DNA from: an uncultured Pelagibacteraceae bacterium
GTDB taxonomy: Bacteria > Pseudomonadota > Alphaproteobacteria > Pelagibacterales > Pelagibacteraceae
Direction: 5' to 3'
NCBI GenBank assembly: GCA_902596745.1
Contig: CACJUZ010000001.1
Coordinates: 186,001 to 250,000, forward strand
Length of the DNA stretch: 64,000 nt
In this document: piece by piece, positions 27,843-36,774 of the stretch
How the letters are laid out: each line of letters begins with the position of its first letter
Numbering within the stretch: position 1 is the stretch's first letter
Position numbers and translations under genes: made by a program
Notes under the pieces: model-generated
The model's database searches: none
Told to the model about the DNA's origin: nothing
The model's input: only the letters and a program-made list of their open reading frames with translations

Positions 27843-29282
27843 ATGTACGAAAAATTTGGTCAGTTCATTAACGGCAAATGGGTTAAATCTTCTGGTGGAG
27901 AAACATATGAGGTTTTAAATCCTGCCAATGAGGAGTTACTTGGAAAAGCTTCAAAAGCAAATAAAGAAGATATAGAGTTAGCTCTTAAGTCTGCACAAAA
28001 GGGATTTGAAATTTGGAAAAACACATCTCCATGGGAACGATCAAAAATTATAAGAAAAATTTCAGAAATAATTAGAAAAAAAAAAGATAATTTAGCTAAG
28101 TGGTTAACTCTTGAAGTAGGAAAACCTCTTAAGGAAAGTACGGGTGAGGTTATGGGAGCCGCTGATATCTTTGAATGGAGCTCTGAAGAAGCTAAAAGAA
28201 TTTATGGAGAAACTTTACAAGGAAGACAACCTAACACTAGGATACATGTTTACTACCAACCAGTTGGCGTAGTGGCTGCATTAGTACCTTGGAATTTTCC
28301 TATTACACTTGCATCTAGAAAAATATCTACAGCTTTATCGGCTGGTTGTTCTGTAATCGTTAAACCAGACATAATTACTCCAGGAGCAGTAATGGAACTA
28401 GTAAATATTTGTAGTGAAGCTGGTGTACCGCCAGGAGTAGTAAATCTTTTATCAGGAGATCCACCATTTATTTCTGATCATCTTTTGTCATCAAATATCA
28501 TAAAAAAAGTTTCTATAACTGGATCAACGAGAGTTGGAAAAATAATTCTAAAAAAAGCAGCGGATAAAGTGCAAAGAGTTACAATGGAGTTAAGTGGGCA
28601 CTCTCCTTTTATTGTCTTTGATGACGCAGACATTGAAAAAGTAACCGATATTGCGATATTTGCTAAATTTAGAAATAACGGTCAAGTCTGTATATCACCA
28701 AGTCGATTTTATGTACACGAAAATAAAAAAAATGATTTTACTAAACTAATTGTTGAAAAAACAAAAAAATTAAAAATTGGAAATGGAATGAACAAAGATG
28801 TAATGCTTGGACCTTTAACGACAAAAAAAAGACTTAATGAAATTGAGGAACTTGTTGAAGTAACAAAAAAAGAAGGTGCTAAATTATTATGTGGAGGAAA
28901 AAAACCATCAGGTTTTAATAAGGGATACTTTTATGAGCCAACTGTGTTCGATGATATACAAGATGATTTTACCATAATGAAAACAGAGCCATTCGGTCCA
29001 TTGATACCAATTTTACAATTTAAAGATTTTGATGATGTTGTAAATAGAGCAAATAATAACGATCTAGGTTTAGCGAGTTATATTTATACAAATGATTTAG
29101 AAAAAGCACATAGAGCTTCAGAGTTAATGGAAACTGGGACAGTAGCCGTCAACACTGGTGTTGTTGCATTACCAGAAGCACCATTTGGAGGCATTAAACA
29201 AACTGGCTATGGTAGAGAAGGTGGGTCTATGGCTATAAAAGATTATTTAAATATTAAATACACACACCTAGGAATCAAATAG
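27843..29282 (+). CDS. NAD(P)-dependent aldehyde dehydrogenase, succinate-semialdehyde dehydrogenase-like
   Basis: Oxidises an aldehyde to its acid. The 479-aa ALDH fold shows PWNFPITLASRKISTALSAGC (substrate and cofactor site), SITGSTRVGK (nucleotide binding), MELSGHSPFIVFDDAD (general-base Glu) and NNGQVCISPSRFYVH (nucleophile Cys). The C-terminal PEAPFGGIKQTGYGREGG resembles the GabD-type succinate-semialdehyde dehydrogenases, but related glycolaldehyde or betaine aldehyde specificities cannot be excluded. Monocistronic after tRNA-Glu. Confidence 0.85.
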   Translation: MYEKFGQFINGKWVKSSGGETYEVLNPANEELLGKASKANKEDIELALKSAQKGFEIWKNTSPWERSKIIRKISEIIRKKKDNLAKWLTLEVGKPLKESTGEVMGAADIFEWSSEEAKRIYGETLQGRQPNTRIHVYYQPVGVVAALVPWNFPITLASRKISTALSAGCSVIVKPDIITPGAVMELVNICSEAGVPPGVVNLLSGDPPFISDHLLSSNIIKKVSITGSTRVGKIILKKAADKVQRVTMELSGHSPFIVFDDADIEKVTDIAIFAKFRNNGQVCISPSRFYVHENKKNDFTKLIVEKTKKLKIGNGMNKDVMLGPLTTKKRLNEIEELVEVTKKEGAKLLCGGKKPSGFNKGYFYEPTVFDDIQDDFTIMKTEPFGPLIPILQFKDFDDVVNRANNNDLGLASYIYTNDLEKAHRASELMETGTVAVNTGVVALPEAPFGGIKQTGYGREGGSMAIKDYLNIKYTHLGIK

Positions 29283-29290
29283 TATTTAAA

Positions 29291-29536
29291 ATGAGTTTCT
29301 ACGTATACATGCTAAAATCAATTAGCAAAAAACCTGTTACTTACGTCGGTTATACAAAAAATATTACTAATAGAATCAAGCTTCATAATACCGGTAAAGG
29401 AGCAAAATTTACGAGAGGACGTAAATGGAGGTTAGTTTATAAAGAAAAATGTGCAACAAAAAACCAAGCAATTTCAAGAGAATATTATATAAAGAGCAAT
29501 AGAAACTTAAGAAATTATATAAAAAATAATAATTAA
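29291..29536 (+). CDS. GIY-YIG domain protein (UPF0213/YhbQ type)
   Basis: An 81-aa stand-alone GIY-YIG nuclease-like domain: FYVYMLKS and TYVGYTKNITNRIKLHN give the two motif tyrosines and the Arg, and SREYYIKSN carries the conserved Glu. Such small proteins are widespread and have uncertain roles in DNA or RNA repair. It lies eight bases after the aldehyde dehydrogenase and overlaps the next glycosyltransferase gene by one base. Confidence 0.82.
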   Translation: MSFYVYMLKSISKKPVTYVGYTKNITNRIKLHNTGKGAKFTRGRKWRLVYKEKCATKNQAISREYYIKSNRNLRNYIKNNN

Positions 29537-31668
29537 TGAAAATCTCAATTTTATTACCTTATAAAGAAAATTTTTCACCAATTTATCCAGGAGCAGTTTC
29601 CTTATTTGTAAAGGATACAACAAATATTAGTAAATATAAAAAAAATATTATTGTTTATGGAAATACAAATTATAATAAGATTTATCCGATTAGATATTTT
29701 AACATTCCTTTATCTAATTTTAAATTTCAAAGTAAAAGCAAACAATATGTCAACAAATTTATTCAAATTGAAAAGAATTTTCCATCAGATATTATTGAGA
29801 TACACAACAGACCTAATTACTTATCTGAAATAGTAAATACGCTGGGTAAGAAAAACTTAGTGTTGTATTTTCATAACGATCCTTTAACTATGACAGGATC
29901 AAAATCAATAAATGAGCGTAAGTTTCTTTTAAAATATTGCTATAAAATTATTTTTAATAGTAATTGGTCAAAAAAAAGGTTTTTAGAAGGGATGCATAAT
30001 AAGTTTGTTAATAGTGAAAAATTACTTGTAGTTTTTCAATCAGCAAAAAAAATTAAAGTTAATTTAAAACAAAAAAAGAAAGAAATTACGTTTGTTGGGA
30101 AATTAAATAGATCAAAAGGTTATGATATTTTTGGAAAAGCAGTTACTAAAATATTAGATAAATATCCTGACTGGAAAGCAAACGTTGTAGGTGACGAACA
30201 AAGAGATAAAATCGAATTTAAACATAAAAATTTAAAAAATTTTGGTTTTATTTCACACAATAAAGTAATTGAAATATATAAAAAAACTAGCATAGCTATA
30301 GTATGTTCTAGATGGGAGGAGCCTTTCGGTAGAACTAGTTTAGAAGCATCATCTGCTGGCTGCGCTGTTATAATAAGCAATAGAGGAGGTTTACCAGAAA
30401 CAATTACAAATGGTCTAATTTTAAAAGAATTAAGTCCTAAATCATTATATAAAAATATAGAATATTTAATAAGGAATCCTTCAAAGAGAAAAAATTATCA
30501 AAAAAAATCTATAAAAAATTTTTACTTAACTCATAAATTTGTTTCTAATAATATTGACTCTTACCGTAGTGAAAAATTTAAGTTTTCAAATCTGTTTAAT
30601 ATAAAAAAAGATTTATCACTTAGAATATTACATGTAACGAATTTCAATGAAAGACACGATGGGAGACTTTTTTTCAATACAGGTAGAAGAATTAATAATG
30701 GGTTAATTAGACTGGGTCATAGTATATTAGAATTTAGTGATAGAGATATACAAAAATATTATAAAAATTATAGTGATTTCTCAGGATCTAAAAATTTAAA
30801 TAATAAGCTCAAAAAAACTTGTTATAATTTTAAACCTGATTTAATAATTTTTGGTCATGCCGATTTAGTTTCTCCTGAAACTTTAGGTGAATTAAAAGAT
30901 GATTATCCAAATTTAAAAATGTCTCAATGGTTTCTCGATCCTTTAAATAAAAATGGTCCAGATTTTAATAGAAATAAAAATCGGATTTTAGATAAATGTG
31001 ATTTTATGGAAGCTAATTTTTTAACTACAAGTCCAGATGTTTTAAATTTTTTGTCAAAGAAAACTAGAAATTACTTTATTCCAAACCCGGCAGACAGCTC
31101 CTTTGAAACTTTAAGAAATTATAACAAAAACTGTAACATGGACGTTTTCTTTGCATTGAGTCACGGTGTTCATAGAGGAATATTAAAAACAGGAAAATAT
31201 GATGACAGAACTTCATTCGTCAAAAGGCTTATTGATAAAACTAAAAACGTAAAATTTGACATATATGGTATTGATAAAGTTCAACCTATTTGGGCAGATC
31301 ATTATTTCAAAACTATTTCAAATTCAAAAATGGGTTTAAATCTAAGTAGAGGTGATCCAATTAAATATTATAGCAGTGATAGAATTACACAAATCATTGG
31401 AAATGGTTTAGTCACACTAATTGATGAAAAAACAAAATATCAAGATTTTTTTGATAAAAATGAAATGGTTTTCTATAAAAATTTAGACGATTTATCTGAA
31501 AAAATTATAAAAATATCACAGGATGAAAAATTAAGAAAAAAGATAGGTAAGCAGGGTAGGGATAAATACTTAAAATATTTTAATTCAACATTAGTTGCAG
31601 ATTTTATATTAAATAAGACGTTCGATATAAAGAGCAAAACTAAATATTTGTGGAATAGTGGAAAATAA
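29536..31668 (+). CDS. Two-domain glycosyltransferase (GT4 plus CgeB-like)
   Basis: A 710-aa fusion of two GT-B glycosyltransferases. Residues about 1-345 are a GT4 unit with EITFVGKLNRSKGYDIF and the sugar-nucleotide motif WEEPFGRTSLEASSAGCAVI. Residues about 355-710 start again at LRILHVTNFNERHDGRLFF and resemble CgeB/DUF3880-type transferases (YYSSDRITQIIGNGLVTLID). It probably assembles two consecutive sugars of a surface glycan; the sugars cannot be told. It opens the glycan gene set of the accessory region and overlaps the next gene by 11 bases. Confidence 0.8.
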   Translation: MKISILLPYKENFSPIYPGAVSLFVKDTTNISKYKKNIIVYGNTNYNKIYPIRYFNIPLSNFKFQSKSKQYVNKFIQIEKNFPSDIIEIHNRPNYLSEIVNTLGKKNLVLYFHNDPLTMTGSKSINERKFLLKYCYKIIFNSNWSKKRFLEGMHNKFVNSEKLLVVFQSAKKIKVNLKQKKKEITFVGKLNRSKGYDIFGKAVTKILDKYPDWKANVVGDEQRDKIEFKHKNLKNFGFISHNKVIEIYKKTSIAIVCSRWEEPFGRTSLEASSAGCAVIISNRGGLPETITNGLILKELSPKSLYKNIEYLIRNPSKRKNYQKKSIKNFYLTHKFVSNNIDSYRSEKFKFSNLFNIKKDLSLRILHVTNFNERHDGRLFFNTGRRINNGLIRLGHSILEFSDRDIQKYYKNYSDFSGSKNLNNKLKKTCYNFKPDLIIFGHADLVSPETLGELKDDYPNLKMSQWFLDPLNKNGPDFNRNKNRILDKCDFMEANFLTTSPDVLNFLSKKTRNYFIPNPADSSFETLRNYNKNCNMDVFFALSHGVHRGILKTGKYDDRTSFVKRLIDKTKNVKFDIYGIDKVQPIWADHYFKTISNSKMGLNLSRGDPIKYYSSDRITQIIGNGLVTLIDEKTKYQDFFDKNEMVFYKNLDDLSEKIIKISQDEKLRKKIGKQGRDKYLKYFNSTLVADFILNKTFDIKSKTKYLWNSGK

Positions 31669-32668
31669 AAAAATCTTAATTTTAAAGAATGATAGGGCAG
31701 GAGATTTTATTAGTTCTGTAAGATTGATTACAGAACTCAAAAATAGAAATAATTTAATAGATATATACTTATCTAAATTTAATTATAATTTTAATTTTTT
31801 AATACCAGATTGTAATTATAAACAGATTAGTTTTGATTTAAAAATAGTTGATAAAGTTAAGGTCTGTATTGATATATTTAAAAATAAATATGATGCAGTA
31901 TTTATTTTAAGTCCAAAAAACTTCTATTATTTTTTACCTTTGATTTTTAGAAATATAAAATTTTATGCTATTGTAGTAAATGGCAAAAAACGTAATAGAC
32001 CAATTAATTTTTTAAGAAAATATTTGCATAAATTTAGCGTTAGAAATAGAAATAAAAAGAATAAATTAAATATTATTCAAAGTAATTTAAGCTTAATTGA
32101 TATAAAAGAAATACCAGACTTTAAATATTTTGTAAAAAATTCCTCTAATTTAAATTATTTTACTCATACTTCTAATAATTATATCTTTTTTCAATTTAAA
32201 TATAATTTTTTTAAAGAATTGAATTGGAGTTTTAAAGAATTTGAATTAATTATAAATTTTTTAGAAACAAAATATGAAAAAGTTATCTTTTCATCTGATT
32301 TAGAAAAAAATAGTTTTGATGAATTGTTTGAAAAAAATTATTCTTTTATAGATTTTGAAAAAAATGCTACTTTTATTAAAAAAAACAATAAAAGAGTAAT
32401 ATATTTAAAAAAAGTTGATCCGTTAAATCTATTTTTAATAATTAAAAAAGCAAATAAAATATTAGGTCCACATGGTCTAATAACTCAACTTGCTTATTTA
32501 ATTGGAAAACAATCAATAAATTTATTTAATTTTAAAATAAAAAGTTTAAATGATTATTATCATCAGAAAATAAGTTTTTCAGAGTGGTATTCGAATATGG
32601 GAATTAATTTTATTTTTTTAAATAGTGATATAAATAAATCAATAAGAAAAATATCTAAATTTATATGA
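31658..32668 (+). CDS. Glycosyltransferase family 9-like (heptosyltransferase-like) protein
   Basis: Starts at a GTG 11 bases inside the previous gene. The N terminus KILILKNDRAGDFISSVRLITELK is the GT9 (LPS heptosyltransferase) start signature, and GPHGLITQLAYLIGKQSINLF is the acceptor/donor region of the C-terminal domain. The 336-aa protein is otherwise very divergent and extremely rich in Phe, Asn, Lys and Ile. It probably adds a sugar to LPS or another surface polymer. Confidence 0.7.
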   Translation: MENKKILILKNDRAGDFISSVRLITELKNRNNLIDIYLSKFNYNFNFLIPDCNYKQISFDLKIVDKVKVCIDIFKNKYDAVFILSPKNFYYFLPLIFRNIKFYAIVVNGKKRNRPINFLRKYLHKFSVRNRNKKNKLNIIQSNLSLIDIKEIPDFKYFVKNSSNLNYFTHTSNNYIFFQFKYNFFKELNWSFKEFELIINFLETKYEKVIFSSDLEKNSFDELFEKNYSFIDFEKNATFIKKNNKRVIYLKKVDPLNLFLIIKKANKILGPHGLITQLAYLIGKQSINLFNFKIKSLNDYYHQKISFSEWYSNMGINFIFLNSDINKSIRKISKFI

Positions 32669-33639
32669 ATATTTGTTTTTTGGATAACAATAAAATATCG
32701 TATGATTATACATCTCTAGATAATGAAAATATCAGAGGTGCTGAAAAAACTTTAATTAACTTATCTCTTAAATTAAACAAATTAGGACATAAAATAACTG
32801 TTCTAAATCATACTAATAAAAAAATAGAGTACGAAAATATGAGATGGATTAATATTTTAAAATATAATGAAGATACTATTTATGATTTAGCAATAAGTAA
32901 TAATGATTTGAATAATTTCAAATATATAAAATCAAAAAAAAATATAGCAATTTCATATAGTATTCAGACAATTGAAAAATTTATAAGAAAAAAACAACTC
33001 TTTGCATTTTTAAAATACAGGCCAAAGATTTTATTAATAGGTTCATATCATAAACAAAAAAGAAGTTATCCAACTAGAATATTCGGGTCTGCTATAATTC
33101 ATTTAGCAGTTGATGATATTTTTTTAAAAACTAAACTAGATAATAACGTAGATAATAATAAAGCACTATTTACATCATACCCTGATAGAAACTTGGATAT
33201 GTTAATTTCATTATGGATTAATTATATTTATAAAAATAACAAAAATTATAAATTATATATAACTCCTACTAAAAAAAAATACGATGAATTTAATATAATT
33301 AATAGAAGTCTTTCTAACAGAAATAATTTAATTAAAGATCTATTGAATACTCGTGTGTTCTTGGTTCCTGGACACAAAGCTGAACTTTATTGCTTAGCAG
33401 CAGAAGAGGCTAGAGAGCTTTGTATTCCTATAGTTACACTAGGAATAGGTTCTTTAAATGAGCGTGTGATACACAATAAAACTGGATTTATAGCAAAAAC
33501 AACGAAAGAATTTGCAGAATATACTCTAAAATTGTTTAAGGATGATGAGCTTTGGGGTGAAATTAGAGAGAATCTTTACAATTTGAGAAATTCAAATAAT
33601 TGGGATTTAGCAACAAAAGATTTCTTAAAAAACTGCTAA
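32665..33639 (+). CDS. Glycosyltransferase, GT4-like
   Basis: 324 aa. The N terminus reads MNICFLDNN and RGAEKTLINLSLKLNKLGHKITVLNH, a typical GT4 acceptor-domain start, and the C terminus has VPGHKAELYCLAAEEARELCIPIVTLGIGSLNERVIHNKTGFIA, the donor-binding region with the two conserved glutamates. It overlaps the GT9-like gene by four bases. It ends one base before the convergent FkbM gene. Confidence 0.78.
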   Translation: MNICFLDNNKISYDYTSLDNENIRGAEKTLINLSLKLNKLGHKITVLNHTNKKIEYENMRWINILKYNEDTIYDLAISNNDLNNFKYIKSKKNIAISYSIQTIEKFIRKKQLFAFLKYRPKILLIGSYHKQKRSYPTRIFGSAIIHLAVDDIFLKTKLDNNVDNNKALFTSYPDRNLDMLISLWINYIYKNNKNYKLYITPTKKKYDEFNIINRSLSNRNNLIKDLLNTRVFLVPGHKAELYCLAAEEARELCIPIVTLGIGSLNERVIHNKTGFIAKTTKEFAEYTLKLFKDDELWGEIRENLYNLRNSNNWDLATKDFLKNC

Positions 33640-33640
33640 T

Positions 33641-34387
33641 TTAATCTTTTTTAATAAAGATAAAGTTTCTTTCTTTATGATAATTTTCATTATCTAAAAC
33701 ATCTACTAATTGATTATTACTAAACGTATGGGCGTTATAACCATAATTTTTAATAGTATTAATTGTTTGAATTATAGGCTTTTGAGTATGTTTTTTTTCT
33801 ATTTCAACTAACAAAATTGGCATATTTTTCTTAATTGTATTACTTGCTCCATTGATTACATTTTGCTCGTGACCTTCAACATCAATTTTAATAAATCCTA
33901 TTTTTTGATTAATTTTGATGTTATCCAATTTCACTTTTTTAACTTTAAGTGATTTAAACTTATCAAAATGATTTTCTTTGTGTATTGATGCAGCACCTAA
34001 TTTATAAAGTTCTTCTATATTATCTTTAAATATAGAATAAGATCTTAAAGGTAATTTTAAGTCGGTTTCCCCTTCAGAGTCTGACAAAGCAAAATTGTAA
34101 AGTTGAATATTACTGATAATTTTATTTAAATTTTTTTCCAAATATGGATATAGTAGGGGATTAGGTTCAAAAGCATGCACCATTTTAAAATTTTGAGCTA
34201 ATTTAAATGAATAAATGCCTCTATAAACACCAATATCAATAGCATCTTTTGTTCTATCAGAAAATCTGTCAATAATTTGTAGTTCCTTTTCATAATCTTT
34301 ATTTATAGCTCTTATAAGTCTTTTTTTTAGTAAATAGCTTTCTTTAAAAAAAATTTTTTTTAATAAAAATTCAATATCTTTAATCAT
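33641..34387 (-). CDS. FkbM family methyltransferase
   Basis: SAM-dependent O-methyltransferase, 248 aa. KDAIDIGVYRGIYSFKLAQ is the SAM-binding motif I, VHAFEPNP is motif II, and GFIKIDVEGHEQNVINGA is the family hallmark. FkbM enzymes near glycosyltransferases usually methylate sugar hydroxyls of surface glycans, and that is the likely role. It is the second of two adjacent FkbM genes on this strand (8-base gap) but the two are not close copies. Confidence 0.85.
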   Translation of the reverse strand: MIKDIEFLLKKIFFKESYLLKKRLIRAINKDYEKELQIIDRFSDRTKDAIDIGVYRGIYSFKLAQNFKMVHAFEPNPLLYPYLEKNLNKIISNIQLYNFALSDSEGETDLKLPLRSYSIFKDNIEELYKLGAASIHKENHFDKFKSLKVKKVKLDNIKINQKIGFIKIDVEGHEQNVINGASNTIKKNMPILLVEIEKKHTQKPIIQTINTIKNYGYNAHTFSNNQLVDVLDNENYHKERNFIFIKKD

Positions 34388-34395
34388 TAATTTAA

Positions 34396-35154
34396 TTAAT
34401 CAAAATTCACTTTTAAAAGATTTGAGTCATTTCTTACAAACACACAATCAAACTGTAATAAAAAAGAATTTTCTTTACCAAGTCTTTTCATATCAAAGAT
34501 ATCATATAGTCTGTATTGTTTATCTTTCATATAATTTATTACTTCGTTAAAAAGAGGTGCATCTTTATTATATTCATGAATGGATGTCTCAAGAATGATT
34601 ATTTCAAAAGATTTTATGAATTCATTTAAACCATTTAATATTATTAGTTCTGAACCTTGAGTATCAAGTTTAATCAGGTTGTTATGAGTACTTTTTATCT
34701 CATCTGGTAATAATTCTGAAAGTTTTTTTGATTTTAATTTTTTAATTTCTCTTTCGTTCGAAGTATTTTCCTTAAAAATTGATGATCCATAACCCATTTT
34801 GAAAAATTCATAATCTTTATTATCGTCTGTTAATAAACAAATATTAAATTTTATATTTTTGTTCTGAGAAGCTAGTAATGAAAGTTTTTTTTCATTATCC
34901 TCATTAGCATCAAATAAATAATAAAATGATTTACCAAAATATTTTATTGTTTTTTGTGTCCATTCCCCATAACCACATCCAACGTCAATTATAAATTTTG
35001 GATTAAAACCTTTTGAGTATAATGATTTTAAAATTAAGCTGGTATTTGTAATTTGATTTTTGTTTTGGTATTTATGATGTAGTTTGTGATTATCACTCAT
35101 TAAGTATCTGCAAAAACGTGTAACTCTTTCTAGAAATTTATTTATTTGATACAT
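34396..35154 (-). CDS. FkbM family methyltransferase
   Basis: 252 aa. Motif I is PKFIIDVGCGYGEWTQKTIKYFG and the family box is NLIKLDTQGSELIILNGL, with DTQGSE instead of the more common DVEGxE. The C terminus is RLYDIFDMKRLGKENSFLLQFDCVFV. It lies 12 bases downstream of the integrase gene on the same strand, so recombinase and methyltransferases may share a transcript. The methylation target is unknown. Confidence 0.82.
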   Translation of the reverse strand: MYQINKFLERVTRFCRYLMSDNHKLHHKYQNKNQITNTSLILKSLYSKGFNPKFIIDVGCGYGEWTQKTIKYFGKSFYYLFDANEDNEKKLSLLASQNKNIKFNICLLTDDNKDYEFFKMGYGSSIFKENTSNEREIKKLKSKKLSELLPDEIKSTHNNLIKLDTQGSELIILNGLNEFIKSFEIIILETSIHEYNKDAPLFNEVINYMKDKQYRLYDIFDMKRLGKENSFLLQFDCVFVRNDSNLLKVNFD

Positions 35155-35166
35155 AAATTTTAAGTT

Positions 35167-36120
35167 TTATATTTTTATTTTATTTAATGCGTTGTTTTTA
35201 AAAATGTTTGCCTCTTTAATATACCTTCTTACCATTTGTGTTGTTTTATGTCCCGTCATAGCCATTATACTTCTCTCATCCGCGCCCGCCTCTGCAGCCA
35301 CAGTAGCAAATCCTGATCTAAGACTATGACCTGAAAAATTATTATTATCAATTCCTGCTAATCTTAGTGAATCCTTTATTATTAAAACTACAGACTGATC
35401 AGTTAACCTATGCTTAGTTAATGAAGATCCTTTGGCAAATCTCCTAAAAATTGGACCGGTTTTAATTTTTGATATTTTTAACCAATCTTTTAAGTTTGCT
35501 ACCGGGCAATATTCTTTGTTTGTAAAGTAGGGCAGGCCTTTTATCATACCTTCTCCATATTGATCTGTTTTAGACTTTCTTAGTGTTATTTTTAAACCTT
35601 CATCAACGAATTCTAGGTCTTCTTTGTTTATTGATATTAGCTCTGTACGTCTAAATCCTCCACCAAAACCTAATAATATTATTGTTTTATTTCTCAGTTT
35701 TACTATTTCTTCAATATTTTGTTTATTAATTACATTAATAATTTGTTTTAAATGATTGATTAATATAGGTTTTTTACCTGTTTGGTAGCTGCCTTTAATT
35801 CTCTTAATACCCATTAAATTCTCTATAATAACTGGATGTTTTGTATCCAAGTAATGACCTTTCATTTTATGAACTACTCCAATTGACACTAATCTTCGTC
35901 TTAAAGTGCTAATTTTTGAAGATTTAGATAGATGAGTTAAGTATAAAGATATTATTTTAGGATCACTTGGCATTGATTTGAAACCATGTTTTGCGCAAAA
36001 AATACCAAAATCTTTGAAATCAGACTTATAAGCTCGAAGAGTATTATTTGCTTTCGAGGTTTTAAGGTTATTTAGAGTTTCCTCATGTAAAGCTTTTATG
36101 TCAGTTGTCAGTTCATTCAT
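35167..36120 (-). CDS. Tyrosine recombinase (phage-type integrase)
   Basis: 317-aa site-specific recombinase that looks complete. An N-terminal SAM-like core-binding domain (NTLRAYKSDFKDFGIFCAKHG through LRRRLVSIGVVH) is followed by the catalytic domain with all residues visible: Arg in FGGGFRRTELISI, Lys in LRKSKTDQYG, His-x-x-Arg in SGHSLRSGFAT, His in MTGHKTTQMV and the nucleophile Tyr in RRYIKEA. It is not XerC/XerD-like in context: no other phage gene is nearby. A 14-7-14 inverted repeat and a good promoter lie just before its start codon. It probably mobilised, or was acquired with, the surrounding accessory genes. Confidence 0.92.
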   Translation of the reverse strand: MNELTTDIKALHEETLNNLKTSKANNTLRAYKSDFKDFGIFCAKHGFKSMPSDPKIISLYLTHLSKSSKISTLRRRLVSIGVVHKMKGHYLDTKHPVIIENLMGIKRIKGSYQTGKKPILINHLKQIINVINKQNIEEIVKLRNKTIILLGFGGGFRRTELISINKEDLEFVDEGLKITLRKSKTDQYGEGMIKGLPYFTNKEYCPVANLKDWLKISKIKTGPIFRRFAKGSSLTKHRLTDQSVVLIIKDSLRLAGIDNNNFSGHSLRSGFATVAAEAGADERSIMAMTGHKTTQMVRRYIKEANIFKNNALNKIKI

Positions 36121-36123
36121 ATC

Positions 36124-36158
36124 ATTACTAGTGATAACAATTAATTATCATTAGTAAT
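36124..36158. repeat. 14-bp inverted repeat with 7-bp spacer beside the integrase start
   Basis: Left arm attactagtgataa (36124-36137), spacer caattaa (36138-36144), right arm ttatcattagtaat (36145-36158). The arms are reverse complements at 13 of 14 positions. Two inverted arms around a 6-8 bp spacer is the architecture of a tyrosine recombinase core site, and the repeat begins three bases upstream of the integrase ATG. It also overlaps the -10 box and the expected start point of the integrase promoter, so it could equally be an operator. Confidence 0.75.
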
Positions 36159-36182
36159 ATAATAACTCATTTTAGAAGTCAA
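36154..36182 (-). promoter_or_regulatory. Predicted sigma-70 promoter of the integrase gene
   Basis: On the minus strand, TTGACT (36182-36177) and TATTAC (36159-36154) are separated by exactly 17 bases. The -10 overlaps the right arm of the inverted repeat, and transcription would start inside the repeat, about 25 bases before the start codon. This geometry fits autorepression by the recombinase or by a palindrome-binding repressor. Prediction from sequence only. Confidence 0.5.
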
Positions 36183-36204
36183 GCAAATAAGATAAAATAA
36201 TTTT

Positions 36205-36369
36205 ATGCTTAAATATATAATTTTAGGTTTATCAGTTCCGATCGTAGCATTTTTTTTAATGTATCGTTGGGAAAAACTAAAAAACAAAAGTAGGAATTTA
36301 ACTTTAACAACAGGTGTAGCTATTCTAATTGTGGGAATTCTATTAATTATAGCGTTATTAATTGATTAA
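36205..36369 (+). CDS. Small two-helix membrane protein, unknown function
   Basis: Missed by the ORF track. The ATG at 36205 gives a 54-aa protein: helix one YIILGLSVPIVAFFLMY, a short basic loop RWEKLKNKSRN, and helix two ATGVAILIVGILLI-like (TTGVAILIVGILLIIALLI). I do not recognise a family. A -10-like TAAAAT lies at 36193-36198, seven bases before the ATG, with only a weak -35. The cupin-like gene follows three bases after its stop, so they may be co-expressed. Confidence 0.6.
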   Translation: MLKYIILGLSVPIVAFFLMYRWEKLKNKSRNLTLTTGVAILIVGILLIIALLID

Positions 36370-36372
36370 ATC

Positions 36373-36774
36373 ATGTTTGAAAGCAGGAAAAGAGTTATTT
36401 TAGATAGAGGGCCAAGCTGGCCAGATTACGATAAAGCAGAACCATTTATGATTAGGTATTATATTTTATTTAGAAAAAGGCCTAAATGGTTTCCATTCAA
36501 TATTTTAGTTCATAAGATACTCAAGGAAGATAGAGGAGATTTACACGACCATTACTGGTCCTATATAACAATCATTTTAAAAGGTGGTTATTGGGAAACT
36601 ACTAATAAAGGTACTTTCTGGAGAGGTCCTGGATACATTGGTTTCAGAAAAAACACTGATAAACATAGCCTTAAACTGAGGGATAATAAGCCTGCGTGGA
36701 CTATTATGCTGGTAGGTCCTCACCACTCTAGCAAAACAAGTTCAAAATATCAAAATGAAGCTGAAAGGCACTGA
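36373..36774 (+). CDS. Cupin-fold protein of unknown function
   Basis: A 133-aa protein with a probable single cupin barrel. DLHDHYWSYITIILKGGYWE places two histidines and a Glu in the usual metal-binding arrangement, and HSLKLRDNKPAWTIMLVGP supplies a later His. The N terminus (SRKRVILDRGPSWPDYDKAEPFMIRYYILF) is not a motif I know. Similar HDH-ILKGGYWE proteins occur in phages and marine bacteria, without a known reaction. Its end overlaps the alkyltransferase gene by 20 bases. Confidence 0.6.
   Translation: MFESRKRVILDRGPSWPDYDKAEPFMIRYYILFRKRPKWFPFNILVHKILKEDRGDLHDHYWSYITIILKGGYWETTNKGTFWRGPGYIGFRKNTDKHSLKLRDNKPAWTIMLVGPHHSSKTSSKYQNEAERH

Noticed and set aside
33641-35154. Recent duplication of the two FkbM genes
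   Set aside because: Their motifs and flanking sequences differ widely (DVEGHE versus DTQGSE), so they are diverged family members rather than fresh copies.
35167-36120. XerC/XerD for the integrase
   Set aside because: Length and N-terminal region differ from Xer proteins, the neighbours are accessory genes, and it carries its own inverted repeat.
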